Positions 53,443 to 62,529 are shown, counted from the stretch's first letter. The stretch: DNA of 64,000 nucleotides from Halomonas sp. GD1P12 (GCF_025725645.1 NZ_CP107007.1:3410001-3474000); one strand, 5' to 3'. Notes: generated by a model from the letters alone, not told the origin. Numbers and translations: made by a program.

Positions 53443-54225
53443 ATGACAACGACCGGTAACGCTGAGCCGGCACTCAGTATCAAGAACCTGACCGTGAGCT
53501 ATCATAACCAGCCGGTGCTGTGGGATATCGAGCTGGATATTCCCGCCGGCGTCATGGCGGGCATCGTTGGCCCCAACGGGGCGGGCAAAAGCACGCTGAT
53601 CAAGAGCCTTCTGGGGCTCGTACCGTCGCTTTCCGGCGAGGTGCGGGTGCACGGCAAGTCCTACGCCTCCCAACGCAAGCGCGTGGGTTACGTGCCGCAG
53701 CGCTCGAGCGTGGACTGGGACTTTCCCACCACGGCGCTGGACGTGGTGATGATGGGGCTTTACGGGCGCCTTGGCTGGCTCCGGCGCCCGGGCCGACGCG
53801 AGCGCAGCGAGGCCATGGAAGCGCTGGCGATGGTCGGCATGAGCGAGCTTGCCAACCGCCAGATCAGCCAGCTCTCCGGTGGTCAGCAGCAGCGGGTGTT
53901 TCTGGCCCGCGCGCTGGTGCAAAAAGCCGACGTCTACTTTCTCGACGAGCCCATGGCCGGGGTCGACGCCACCACCGAGCGGGCGATCATCGACATCCTG
54001 CGCCGCCTGCGCGATGAAGGCAAAACGGTGATCGTCGTTCATCACGACCTGCAAACGGTGAGTACGTACTTCGACTGGCTATTGCTTTTGAACGTGCGCG
54101 TGATCGCCGCCGGCCAGGCGCGCGACGTGTTCAAGATCGATCATCTGCGCAAGGCCTACGGCGGCCAGATCGCCCTGCTCGGCGACAGAGAATCGCTGAT
54201 GTTCCCCGCCTCCAAAGTGACGTGA
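53443..54225 (+). CDS. Metal ABC transporter ATP-binding protein, TroB type
   Basis: 260 residues from the ATG at 53443. Walker A GPNGAGKST, signature LSGGQQQR, Walker B VYFLDEPMAGVD, H-loop VVHHDLQ; KRVGYVPQRSSVDWDFPTTALDVVMMGLYGRLGWLRRP is a family marker of Mn/Zn importers. Powers the two following permeases. Confidence 0.9.
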   Translation: MTTTGNAEPALSIKNLTVSYHNQPVLWDIELDIPAGVMAGIVGPNGAGKSTLIKSLLGLVPSLSGEVRVHGKSYASQRKRVGYVPQRSSVDWDFPTTALDVVMMGLYGRLGWLRRPGRRERSEAMEALAMVGMSELANRQISQLSGGQQQRVFLARALVQKADVYFLDEPMAGVDATTERAIIDILRRLRDEGKTVIVVHHDLQTVSTYFDWLLLLNVRVIAAGQARDVFKIDHLRKAYGGQIALLGDRESLMFPASKVT

Positions 54226-54228
54226 TGC

Positions 54229-55314
54229 ATGCACTGGCTTGAGCTTTTATCGGACTACACCTTTCAAAACGTGGTGATCGGCGCCTCGCTTCTGGGCTTG
54301 ATCAGCGGGCCGCTGGGCTGCTTTGCGGTGCTGCGCCGTCAGAGCCTTCTGGGCGACGCCATCTCCCACGCCGCACTGCCGGGAATATGTCTGAGCTTCA
54401 TCATCACCGGCAGCCGCGATCTGGGCGGCATCATTATCGGCTCGCTGGTCACCGGCACGCTGGCCGCGCTCACCATGCTGCTGCTCACACGTAAAAGCCG
54501 GCTTAAAACCGACGCCGGGCTGGGCGTCTGCCTGAGTCTCTTTTTCGCCGTGGGTATCGTGCTGCTCACCTACATTCAGGGCACCCGCAACGCCGCCCAG
54601 GGGGGGTTGGAGGCGTTTCTGTTCGGCCAGGCCGCGGCAACGCTGCGCTCGGATCTGTGGGTGATGGGCGCCATTACGCTGGCCACCCTCGCGCTGCTCG
54701 CCGCGTTCTGGAAACAGGCCAAGCTGGTTACCTTCGACCCCGAGTATGCCCGTACCCTCGGCATGCCCGCGGCGGCCATCGAGGCGGTACTCACGGCCAT
54801 GGTGGCACTCGCCGTGGTGGTCGGCCTGCAAATGGTCGGGGTGATTTTGATGGCTGCGATGATCGTGGCGCCGGCCGCAGCAGCGCGGCAGTGGAGCCGC
54901 CATTTGGGCGGCATGCTGGTGATCGCCGCTGGCGTTGGCATCATTAGCGGCGTTTCGGGCGCCACCATCAGCACGCTGTCGCGCGGACTTGCCACCGGCC
55001 CGCTGATCGTACTGACCGCCACCGCCATCGTGTTGCTGTCGCTGGCGCTGGCCCCCGGCCGAGGGCTTTTGTGGGGCATCGTGAAGCACTATCGCCAGAA
55101 GCGCGAGCTGCACACCCAGCAGCTGCTCTACGCTCTTCACAAGCATCCGCAAACGCCGCCGCGCCTGAGCCCCAGCGCCCGGCGCACGCTGGCAGCGCTC
55201 ACCCGTCAGGGCCACGTTGCCCGCTCGTCAAACAAGGCAGGCGTGGCGTTGACCGCGTCGGGCCGCGCCCGCGCCCGGGAAGTGGTCGCCGCTTTCGAGG
55301 AGGCCACGCCATGA
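54229..55314 (+). CDS. Metal ABC transporter permease, TroC type, with C-terminal HTH-like extension
   Basis: 361 residues. About eight membrane segments of the ABC-3 family (LLGDAISHAALPGICLSF, FGQAAATL, AAMIVAPAAAARQW) fill residues 1-285. A soluble tail of about 75 residues (QQLLYALHKHPQTPP, LAALTRQGHVARSSNKAGVALTASGRARAREVV) reads as a winged-helix domain. Such DtxR-like tails occur on some TroC/MntC permeases and may sense cytosolic metal. It ends overlapping the next permease. Confidence 0.88.
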   Translation: MHWLELLSDYTFQNVVIGASLLGLISGPLGCFAVLRRQSLLGDAISHAALPGICLSFIITGSRDLGGIIIGSLVTGTLAALTMLLLTRKSRLKTDAGLGVCLSLFFAVGIVLLTYIQGTRNAAQGGLEAFLFGQAAATLRSDLWVMGAITLATLALLAAFWKQAKLVTFDPEYARTLGMPAAAIEAVLTAMVALAVVVGLQMVGVILMAAMIVAPAAAARQWSRHLGGMLVIAAGVGIISGVSGATISTLSRGLATGPLIVLTATAIVLLSLALAPGRGLLWGIVKHYRQKRELHTQQLLYALHKHPQTPPRLSPSARRTLAALTRQGHVARSSNKAGVALTASGRARAREVVAAFEEATP

Positions 55315-56240
55315 TCGCAGAGCTTTTGAACAGCACGGCGCTGCCGATCATTCTGGTCGGCGCCATGGTCGGCATCGCCTCTTCCGCGGTGGGCACCTTT
55401 CTGGTGCTGCGCGGCAACAGCATGCTGTCGGACGCGATCAGCCACTCGATCGTTTTCGGCATCGTCATCGTCTGGATACTGACCAAACAGCAAAGCGGCC
55501 CGGTGCAGCTCATTGGCGCCGCGCTGACAGGGCTTCTGACCGTTTTTCTCACCGAGGCGCTCGCCAGCACCAAGCGAGTGAAGCAGGACGCCGCCATTGG
55601 CCTCGTGTTCCCGGCGCTGTTCTCCATCGGCGTGTTGCTGCTCAACCTCTATGCCCAGGACGTTCACATCGACACCCACACCGTCCTGCTCGGCGAAATC
55701 GGCTTCGTCTGGCTCGACACCGTCGAGCTTTTTGGCCTCCCCATTCCTCAAGCGCTGGTGTCGATGAGCGCAATGACGCTGATCAACTACGCCTTCATCG
55801 GGCTCTTCTACAAGGAGCTGAAGCTCGCCACGTTTGATCCGGCGCTGGCCAAGACCTTCGGCTTCATGCCGACGATCCTCTTTTACGTGCTCCTGATGCT
55901 GACCAGTTCCACCGCCGTGGCGGCGTTCGACGCCGTGGGCGCGGTGCTGTTCATCGCCTTCGCGATCGTCCCGGCCTCGGCGGCATACCTGCTCACCGAC
56001 CGGCTGTGGATGATGTTTCTCATCGGCGCGCTGATCTCGATCGCCTCGAGCATTAGTGGCTACTTACTCGCCGTGCACCTGAACGTCTCGATCGGCGGCA
56101 TGATGGCGGTAATGACCGGCGCGTTCCTGATCCTCGCCTTCCTGTTCGGGCCGCGCTACGGGCTGGTCACGCGCGCCTTCAAACAGCGGCGGGCGCCGGT
56201 GGAGCCGCCTTTGGGCTTGTCCAAGGAGCATATACCGTGA
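55311..56240 (+). CDS. Metal ABC transporter permease, TroD type
   Basis: 309 residues from the ATG at 55311, overlapping the previous stop by four bases. ABC-3 family with LRGNSMLSDAISHSIVFGIVIVWI, LLGEIGFVWLD and FVPASAAYLLTDRLW-like signatures (AIVPASAAYLLTD). No HTH tail. Together with the TroC-type permease it forms the channel. Its stop overlaps the start of the HTH gene. Confidence 0.88.
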   Translation: MIAELLNSTALPIILVGAMVGIASSAVGTFLVLRGNSMLSDAISHSIVFGIVIVWILTKQQSGPVQLIGAALTGLLTVFLTEALASTKRVKQDAAIGLVFPALFSIGVLLLNLYAQDVHIDTHTVLLGEIGFVWLDTVELFGLPIPQALVSMSAMTLINYAFIGLFYKELKLATFDPALAKTFGFMPTILFYVLLMLTSSTAVAAFDAVGAVLFIAFAIVPASAAYLLTDRLWMMFLIGALISIASSISGYLLAVHLNVSIGGMMAVMTGAFLILAFLFGPRYGLVTRAFKQRRAPVEPPLGLSKEHIP

Positions 56241-56521
56241 GTATTTTCAACGCGCTCAAGGACTCCCTGGAAGAAGCCGTCGATATAAAGACGCAGAAAC
56301 GCCAAGCCGACCGAGTCACGCGTTTCGAAGTAGCGGATGTCAAACAGATTCGGGCGTTACTCGCTGTTTCCCAAGCCGAGTTCGCCCAAGCAATGGGCAC
56401 CAGTATCGATACCATCAAAAGCTGGGAAAATCGCCGTCGCAATCCAACAGGGCTGGCGGCCAAGGTGCTGGCCACCATTCAGGACAACCCAGCCTTCTAC
56501 CGCGAACTGGCAGAGCACTAA
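56237..56521 (+). CDS. NadS-type helix-turn-helix protein
   Basis: 94 residues from a GTG overlapping the permease stop, with AAGGAG upstream. MSIFNALKDSLEEAVDI and VTRFEVADVKQIRALLAVSQAEFAQAMGTSIDTIKSWENRRRNPTGLAAKVL match NadS/HigA-like XRE antitoxins. No toxin gene lies next to it on either side. It may be a solitary regulator acquired by the metal transport operon. Ends 27 bp before a terminator. Confidence 0.85.
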   Translation: MSIFNALKDSLEEAVDIKTQKRQADRVTRFEVADVKQIRALLAVSQAEFAQAMGTSIDTIKSWENRRRNPTGLAAKVLATIQDNPAFYRELAEH

Positions 56522-56547
56522 CGAACGACGCTCTTGTACATAAAATT

Positions 56548-56576
56548 GCGCCCGCCATCTGGCGGGCGCTTTATTT
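56548..56576. terminator. Terminator after metal ABC/HTH operon
   Basis: GCGCCCGCC-atct-GGCGGGCGC then TTTATTT on the plus strand, with AATTTTA on the other side; it separates the converging HTH and urtE genes. Confidence 0.9.
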
Positions 56577-56601
56577 GTGGACTAAACCCATTGTGGATAA
56601 C

Positions 56602-57309
56602 TCACACCGTCAGGTGCTGTTTGATCAACTGCTGGGATAATTCGCCGATCTCACCTTTTGCCACCGGGCGGCCGCGGTCCATGATCACGAAGCGGTCGGC
56701 GTATTTTCTGGCAAAGGGCAGCTTCTGCTCGACCAGCAGTACCGTCAGGCCGTCCTCCTCGATCAGCTGGCGGATCACCTGGCCGATCTGGGTGACGATA
56801 TTGGGCTGAATGCCCTCGCCGGGCTCGTCCAGAATCAAGAGTTTGGGCTCGATCACCAGGGCGCGTCCGATGGCGAGCTGCTGCTGTTGCCCGCCGGAGA
56901 GATCGCCGCCGCGGCGGTGCTTCATTTCTTCGAGCACCGGGAAGAGCTCATGGATCCGCGCGGGGATCTTCTTGAGCCCGTCGCCCCGGGCGGCAAGGCC
57001 CGTGCGCAGGTTCTCCTCGACGGTCAGCATGGGAAAGATCTGCCGGCCCTGAGGCACAAAGCCTATCCCCAAGCGCGAGCGCGCCTCGATCGCCTTTTGG
57101 GTCAGCTCGACCTCGCCGCCTTCCGCCTGAAATTTGAGCGCGCCGCTTTTGACCGCGACCTCGCCCATGATCGCTTTCATCAGCGTGGTCTTGCCCACGC
57201 CGTTTCTGCCCATCACGCAGGTGCACTGCCCCTTCGGCACGTCGAGATCCAGATCCCATAGCGTATGGCTTTCGCCGTAAAACTGGTTAAGTTTTTCGAT
57301 CGCGAGCAT
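56602..57309 (-). CDS. urtE: Urea ABC transporter ATP-binding protein
   Basis: 235 residues, LivF-like ATPase. Begins MLAIEKLNQFYGESHTLWDLDL; Walker A GRNGVGKTT, LGIGFVPQGRQIFPMLTVEENL, signature LSGGQQQQ, Walker B LLILDEPGEGIQPNI. The LDEPGEGIQP stretch is typical of UrtE. Last gene of urtABCDE. Abuts urtD with a one-base overlap. Confidence 0.94.
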   Translation of the reverse strand: MLAIEKLNQFYGESHTLWDLDLDVPKGQCTCVMGRNGVGKTTLMKAIMGEVAVKSGALKFQAEGGEVELTQKAIEARSRLGIGFVPQGRQIFPMLTVEENLRTGLAARGDGLKKIPARIHELFPVLEEMKHRRGGDLSGGQQQQLAIGRALVIEPKLLILDEPGEGIQPNIVTQIGQVIRQLIEEDGLTVLLVEQKLPFARKYADRFVIMDRGRPVAKGEIGELSQQLIKQHLTV

Positions 57310-58145
57310 CAGGCGGCCTCCTCGTCGTCCGCACCCAGGTACACCTCGACCACGCTCGGGTCGCTTGCGACCTGATCCATGCTGCCCTCGGCCAGTACGC
57401 TGCCCTGGTGGAGCACCGTCACCTTGCGGGCGATGGAGCGCACAAAGCCCATGTCGTGCTCGACCACCACTACCGACTGCTTGCCGGCGAGACGCGTCAG
57501 AAGCTCGGCGGTGCGCTCCATCTCCTGCTCGGTCATGCCGGCCACCGGCTCATCGACCAGCAACAGGCGCGGGCGCTGCATCAAAAGCATACCGATCTCA
57601 AGCCACTGCTTTTGGCCATGAGAGAGAATGCCCGCCGGCTGGAATCGAAGAGCAGCCAACCCGACGGTCCCGAGCACCTCGTCGATGCGATCGCGCGCCT
57701 CACCGGTCATGCGTGCGGTGAGCGTCGGGAAGATGCGCTTGTCCGCGGCCATGGCGAGCTCCAGATTCTCGAACACGCTGAGCGCCTCGAACACCGTGGG
57801 CTTCTGGAACTTGCGTCCTATTCCCAAACTTGCGATCTCGGGTTCGTTCATTTTCAAGAGATTATGCCGGCTACCGAACCAAACGCTGCCCTCATTGGGC
57901 CGTGTCTTGCCGGTAATGATATCCATCATGGTGGTCTTGCCCGCGCCGTTGGGGCCGATGATGCAGCGCAGCTCGCCGTCATCGATGGTCAGGTTCAGCT
58001 TGTTGATCGCCTTGAAGCCGTCGAAGCTGACGGTGACGTCCTCCATGTAAAGGATCGGGCCGTGGCGCACGTCCACGGTGGATGCCTGAGGGGTCATGAA
58101 ATCGAAGACCCGGTCGCGCTCTTTGAGCGACTCGAAAAAGCTCAT
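57309..58145 (-). CDS. urtD: Urea ABC transporter ATP-binding protein
   Basis: 278 residues from the ATG at 58145 (GGAGG upstream). LivG-like ATPase with the UrtD leader (LYMEDVTVSFDGFKAINKLNLTIDDGELRCIIGPNGAGKTTMMDIITGKTRP), signature LSHGQKQWLEIGM and Walker B LLLVDEPVAGMT. Pairs with UrtE. Overlaps urtC by four bases. Confidence 0.94.
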   Translation of the reverse strand: MSFFESLKERDRVFDFMTPQASTVDVRHGPILYMEDVTVSFDGFKAINKLNLTIDDGELRCIIGPNGAGKTTMMDIITGKTRPNEGSVWFGSRHNLLKMNEPEIASLGIGRKFQKPTVFEALSVFENLELAMAADKRIFPTLTARMTGEARDRIDEVLGTVGLAALRFQPAGILSHGQKQWLEIGMLLMQRPRLLLVDEPVAGMTEQEMERTAELLTRLAGKQSVVVVEHDMGFVRSIARKVTVLHQGSVLAEGSMDQVASDPSVVEVYLGADDEEAA

Positions 58146-59281
58146 GCGCTCGCCTCCGGTGAGTAGATGGAACCGCGTTGGCGACGGTGGGACAAGAGCC
58201 CGGCCACGCCCTTGGGCAAAAGCACCGTGACCAGCACGAAGAGCCCGCCAAGAGCAAACAGCCAGGCATCCGGCATCACGCCGGTGAACACGGTCTTGGC
58301 GTAGTTGACCAGAATCGCGCCGATCACCGCGCCATACAGCGTGGCCCGCCCGCCCAGCGCTACCCACAGCACGATCTCGATGGAAAACAGCGGCGAGAAC
58401 TCGCTGGGGTTGATGATGCCGACCTGCGGCACGTAAAGCGCCCCGGCCACACCCGCGAGCATGGCAGATACCACGAACACGAAGAGCTGAAAGCGCTCGA
58501 CCCGGTAGCCGATGAAGCGCGTACGCGCCTCGGCATCGCGGGTGGCCACGCAGACTCGGCCAAGCTTGCTGGTCACGATGGCCCGGCAGAGAAGATAGCC
58601 CAGCGCCAGTGCTACCCCGGACGCCAAAAATAGGCCAAGGCGCGTGTCACTGCTTCGCAGGTTGAAACCCAGAATCTCGCGAAAATCCGTCAGGCCGTTG
58701 TTGCCGCCAAACCCCATCTCGTTGCGGAAAAACGCCAGCATCAGCGCAAAGGTGAGCGCCTGAGTGATGATCGAGAGATACACCCCGGTCACCCGCGAGC
58801 GAAACGCCAGAAAGCCGAAGATCAGCGCTAAAAGCCCCGGCGCCAGCAGCACCATGGCAAAGGCAAACCAGGCCATGTCGAAGCCGAGCCAGTACCAGGG
58901 CAGGCTATCCCAGTTGAGAAATACCATGAAGTCCGGCAGTACCGGGTCGCCGTAGGTGCCGCGATCGCCGATCTGGCGCATCAGGTACATGCCCATGGCG
59001 TAGCCGCCGATGGCGAAAAAGGCGCCGTGGCCCAGGCTCAGAATGCCCAGATACCCCCACACCAGGTCCACCGCCACGGCCAGCAGCGCATAGCTCAAGT
59101 ACTTGCCGAACAGGTTCACCGTGTAGGCGTTCACGTGCAGCGCGTGGCCTTGCGGCACGGCCACGTGCAGCACGGTGACGATGACGAGCGCGGCCAGCAG
59201 CACGCCGAGAAAGATTTGCGTCGCGCGCTCGGTGAAAGGGCGGGCGAGCCAGAAGCGGCTCGAGGTTGCCTGAAAGCTCAT
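58142..59281 (-). CDS. urtC: Urea ABC transporter permease
   Basis: 379 residues, LivM-like, about ten membrane segments. YALLAVAVDLVWGYLGILSLGHGAFFAIGGYAMGMYLM and NNGLTDF are UrtC/LivM marks; the long loop between TM segments containing GDPVLPDFMVFLNWDSLPWYW is typical for urea permeases. Confidence 0.93.
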   Translation of the reverse strand: MSFQATSSRFWLARPFTERATQIFLGVLLAALVIVTVLHVAVPQGHALHVNAYTVNLFGKYLSYALLAVAVDLVWGYLGILSLGHGAFFAIGGYAMGMYLMRQIGDRGTYGDPVLPDFMVFLNWDSLPWYWLGFDMAWFAFAMVLLAPGLLALIFGFLAFRSRVTGVYLSIITQALTFALMLAFFRNEMGFGGNNGLTDFREILGFNLRSSDTRLGLFLASGVALALGYLLCRAIVTSKLGRVCVATRDAEARTRFIGYRVERFQLFVFVVSAMLAGVAGALYVPQVGIINPSEFSPLFSIEIVLWVALGGRATLYGAVIGAILVNYAKTVFTGVMPDAWLFALGGLFVLVTVLLPKGVAGLLSHRRQRGSIYSPEASA

Positions 59282-59284
59282 CGG

Positions 59285-60889
59285 TTAACCCTCCGCCGCG
59301 CGGCCCTTCTGCGGGAAGAGTCCCCGCGGGCGCTTTTGAATGAACAAAATGATGAATACCAGCACGATGATCTTGGCCAGCACCGCGCCCGCCCAGGGCT
59401 CGAGGACTTGGTTGATTACGCCAAGCGACAGCCCCGCGACCAGCGTGCCCCAGAGATTGCCCACCCCGCCGAATACCACCACCATGAACGAATCGATGAT
59501 GTAGTTCTGGCCAAGGTTTGGCCCCACGTTGGTGAGCTGGGAAAGCGCAACGCCGGCAAGCCCGGCAACGCCGGAGCCGAGTGCGAAGGTCAGGATATCC
59601 ACCCGGGTGGCGCGAATTCCCATCGAGCGCGCCATGGCGCGGTTTTGCGTCACGGCGCGCACCTCGAGCCCCAGGCGCGTGCGGCGCATGATCAGCATCA
59701 GCCCGACAAAAACCAGCAGCGCAAAGCCAAGTACGAACATGCGATTGAGCGTCAGCGACAGGGCGTCATTGATGACGAGCGACCCGCTCATCCACTCCGG
59801 GGTGATCACCGTGCGGTTGAGCGGCGAAATTACCGTGCGTACCAGTTGCTGCAGGATCAGGCTGATGCCGAAAGTGGCCAGCAGGGTTTCCAGCGGGCGG
59901 CCCTTGAGAAACTGAATGACGCTACGCTCGATGGCGATACCGGCCAGTGCGGCCACCAGAAAGCCGGCGGGTATCGAGAGCATCAGCGCAAGGCCGGGCT
60001 GGCCGGGCAGAAGCTGCTGCATCATCCACGTGGTGTAGGCGCCCAGCATCATCAGCTCGCCATGGGCCATGTTGATCACGCCCATCACCCCGAACGTGAT
60101 GGCAAGTCCTATCGCGGAGAGCACCAGCACCGAGCCAAGGCTCAGGCCGAAGTAGAGCGTCTCGACGCCGCGGTTGATCTTCAAGTTCTGCTCGACGCTT
60201 GCAAGGGCTGAGCGGGCGGCGTCCGCCACCGCCGGGTTCTCGGCATTGGTGGCGCGGTTCAGCGCCACGCGGGCGCGCGGATGCAGGCTTCCGGCCAGCG
60301 CCTCGACCCCTGCCATCTCCCCGTTTTCGGTTTGGTAAATCGCCACCGCCTGGGCCAGGCGCCGGCGCACGTAGTCGTCCTCGGCCTCCTCGATCAGTGG
60401 GGTCAGCGTCTCGAAAAGCTCATCGTCCACCTCGCCCAGCAGGCGGTCGGCGGAGGTGCGTCGGCGCTCGACGTTGGGCGAGTAGAGATCCACCACGGCA
60501 ATCGCGCTTCTAAGCTGATTGCGCAGCGCGTTGTTGATCCCGATACGGTCGAGCTCGCGGCGCGACATCTCACCCAGCGGCTCACCGCTCAGCGCGTCTT
60601 CGACGGGCCAACTGCGCCCGGTATTGTTCAGCACGATGACGAAGCGGCCGTCATCGGTGCGCTGCAGGCGGCCGTCGAGCAGCGCCTGCAGCCAGCCGCG
60701 GGCGCGCTCGTCATCGCTTTGCAAAATCTCGTTGATCGCCTCGCCCTTATCGCGGTAGGAGTCAACGTCCAAGGTTTCGAGCAGCGAATAGCCGGGGTCA
60801 CTATCTTGTGCGCTGGTTTGTGCTGCGGCACCTGGCAGAAAACCGGCCAGCAACAAGCAGACGAACGACCAGAAAAGGAAGCGCCTCAT
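59285..60889 (-). CDS. urtB: Urea ABC transporter permease with N-terminal periplasmic domain
   Basis: 534 residues. Signal peptide (LFWSFVCLLLAGFLPGAAAQ), an exported helical domain to about residue 230 (DGRFVIVLNNTGRSWPVEDALSGE), then a LivH-like permease (GLAITFGVMGVINMAHGELMMLGAYTTW, MVVVFGGVGNLWGTLVAG). The long N-terminal domain distinguishes UrtB from amino-acid LivH. Three bases separate it from urtC. Confidence 0.93.
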   Translation of the reverse strand: MRRFLFWSFVCLLLAGFLPGAAAQTSAQDSDPGYSLLETLDVDSYRDKGEAINEILQSDDERARGWLQALLDGRLQRTDDGRFVIVLNNTGRSWPVEDALSGEPLGEMSRRELDRIGINNALRNQLRSAIAVVDLYSPNVERRRTSADRLLGEVDDELFETLTPLIEEAEDDYVRRRLAQAVAIYQTENGEMAGVEALAGSLHPRARVALNRATNAENPAVADAARSALASVEQNLKINRGVETLYFGLSLGSVLVLSAIGLAITFGVMGVINMAHGELMMLGAYTTWMMQQLLPGQPGLALMLSIPAGFLVAALAGIAIERSVIQFLKGRPLETLLATFGISLILQQLVRTVISPLNRTVITPEWMSGSLVINDALSLTLNRMFVLGFALLVFVGLMLIMRRTRLGLEVRAVTQNRAMARSMGIRATRVDILTFALGSGVAGLAGVALSQLTNVGPNLGQNYIIDSFMVVVFGGVGNLWGTLVAGLSLGVINQVLEPWAGAVLAKIIVLVFIILFIQKRPRGLFPQKGRAAEG

Positions 60890-60961
60890 GGGTTGTTCCT
60901 TTGAGTGTCAGTGGGAGGTGGCGTGCCCCGGGCCGCGACGGCGGCCCGGGTGAAGGGAGCG

Positions 60962-62308
60962 TTACTCGGCCAGCGCCGCTTCGGCTTCTTCCGCTGCGGT
61001 GCTGCCACCGCAAGAGCCGCTGACGACGTTGAAGTTGCCGCACGCCAGTGGCTTGCGCCAGTCAGCGATCAGATCGCGGGAGCCCGGCAGATAGTCGGAC
61101 CAGGCGTCGCCGGCCACGGTAGAAGGTGTTTGCCAGACGATGTCGAACTGGCCGTTGTCCTGAATTTCACCGATCAGCACCGGCTTGGTGATGTGGTGGT
61201 TGGGCATCATGGCCGCATAGCCGCCGGAGAGGTTCGGCACAGAAACACCGATGATGGCGTCCTTGATCGCGTCGACATCTGTGGTGCCGGCCTTGCGCAC
61301 CGCTTCGGCCCACATGTTGAAGCCAATGTAGTGCGCTTCCATCGGGTCGTTGGTCACCGACATCTCATCGCCGGTGTGATCGATCCAGGCGTCGATGAAG
61401 TCGTAGTTCTCGTCGGTATCCACGCTCATGAAGTAGTTCCAGGCGGCCAGGTGGCCGACCAGCGGGCCGGTGTCGATACCGGAAAGCTCCTGCTCGCCCA
61501 CCGAGAAGGCGATGACCGGAATGTCGGCGGCGTCGATGCCCTGGTTGGCGAGCTCGCGGTAGAACGGCACGTTGGCGTCACCGTTGATGGTCGAGACCAC
61601 CGCGGTGGGCTTGCCCTCTTCACCGAAGCGGCGAATCTCGGAGACGATGTTCTGCCAGTCCGAATGGCCAAAGGGCGTGTAGTTGACCATGATGTCTTCT
61701 TCCGCCACGCCGTGCTCGTCTTGCAGGTAGGCCTCGAGGATGCGGTTGGTGGTGCGCGGATAGACGTAGTCGGTGCCGACCAAGGCGAAGCGCTCGATGC
61801 CGACTTCGTTGATCAGGTAGTCGACGGCGGGAATCGCCTGCTGGTTGGGCGCGGCCCCGGTGTAGAAGACGTTCTCGGACGACTCTTCACCCTCGTACTG
61901 CACCGGGTAGAACAGCAGGCCGTTGAGCTCCTCGACCACCGGCAGCACGGCTTTACGGGAAACCGAGGTCCAGTTGCCGAAGATGACATCCACCTCTTCC
62001 TGAGCCAGCAGTTCGCGGGCGCGCTCGGCAAACAGCGGCCAGTTGGAAGCGGGGTCGACCACCACGGCTTCCAACTGACGGCCCAGCAGACCACCAGCCT
62101 CGTTCTGCTGCTCGATGAGCATTTCGACGGTGTCCTTCAGCGTCGACTCGCTGATCGCCATGGTGCCGGAGAGCGAGTGCAGGATACCGACCTTGATCGG
62201 GTCGTCGCTTTCCTGGGCAACGGCCTGAGCGCCGGCGCCCATGACGGCGGCGGCGAGAAGCGAGGTGACGAAACGGCGGGAGAGCGAATTGTGCGTTGGA
62301 TGGACCAC
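60962..62308 (-). CDS. urtA: Urea ABC transporter substrate-binding protein
   Basis: 448 residues from the GTG at 62308, six bases after AAGGAG. Signal peptide with a twin-Arg-like SRRFVTSLLAAAVMGAGAQAVAQ. The mature sequence (IKVGILHSLSGTMAISESTLKD, LLFYPVQYEGEESSENVFYTGAAPNQQAIPA) is diagnostic of UrtA-type urea/short-amide receptors. First gene of urtABCDE; a sigma-54-type element lies about 86 bp upstream. Confidence 0.94.
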   Translation of the reverse strand: MVHPTHNSLSRRFVTSLLAAAVMGAGAQAVAQESDDPIKVGILHSLSGTMAISESTLKDTVEMLIEQQNEAGGLLGRQLEAVVVDPASNWPLFAERARELLAQEEVDVIFGNWTSVSRKAVLPVVEELNGLLFYPVQYEGEESSENVFYTGAAPNQQAIPAVDYLINEVGIERFALVGTDYVYPRTTNRILEAYLQDEHGVAEEDIMVNYTPFGHSDWQNIVSEIRRFGEEGKPTAVVSTINGDANVPFYRELANQGIDAADIPVIAFSVGEQELSGIDTGPLVGHLAAWNYFMSVDTDENYDFIDAWIDHTGDEMSVTNDPMEAHYIGFNMWAEAVRKAGTTDVDAIKDAIIGVSVPNLSGGYAAMMPNHHITKPVLIGEIQDNGQFDIVWQTPSTVAGDAWSDYLPGSRDLIADWRKPLACGNFNVVSGSCGGSTAAEEAEAALAE

Positions 62309-62393
62309 GTGAATCTCCTTGCACCCCTTGCGCGGGGATTGTTATTGAGCCCCATCGAGCACAGCCGCCCGATGACCACTAGCTCAATGACCC

Positions 62394-62409
62394 TGCAAGG
62401 AGTGCGCCA
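62394..62409 (-). promoter_or_regulatory. Sigma-54-type -24/-12 element upstream of urtA
   Basis: Minus strand TGGCGCACTCCTTGCA: GG and GC ten bases apart, close to TGGCACGnnnnTTGCW and matching the ureD element in every position outside the spacer. Predicted start near 62383 leaves a leader of about 75 bases before the GTG, a normal geometry. Confidence 0.68.
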
Positions 62410-62529
62410 CCTCGGAGCATTAACCGCTTATGCATTTTTAATCATAAACTTAAACACGCGATTTAAAATTGGACGCACCCCTTACGCACTAAAAGAGCGC
62501 GGCGTTTTCGCAGCGGCGGGCAAACAGGC

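Noticed and set aside
56237..56600. Toxin-antitoxin module at the NadS-type gene
   Set aside because: No toxin-sized reading frame before or after it; a terminator follows at once.
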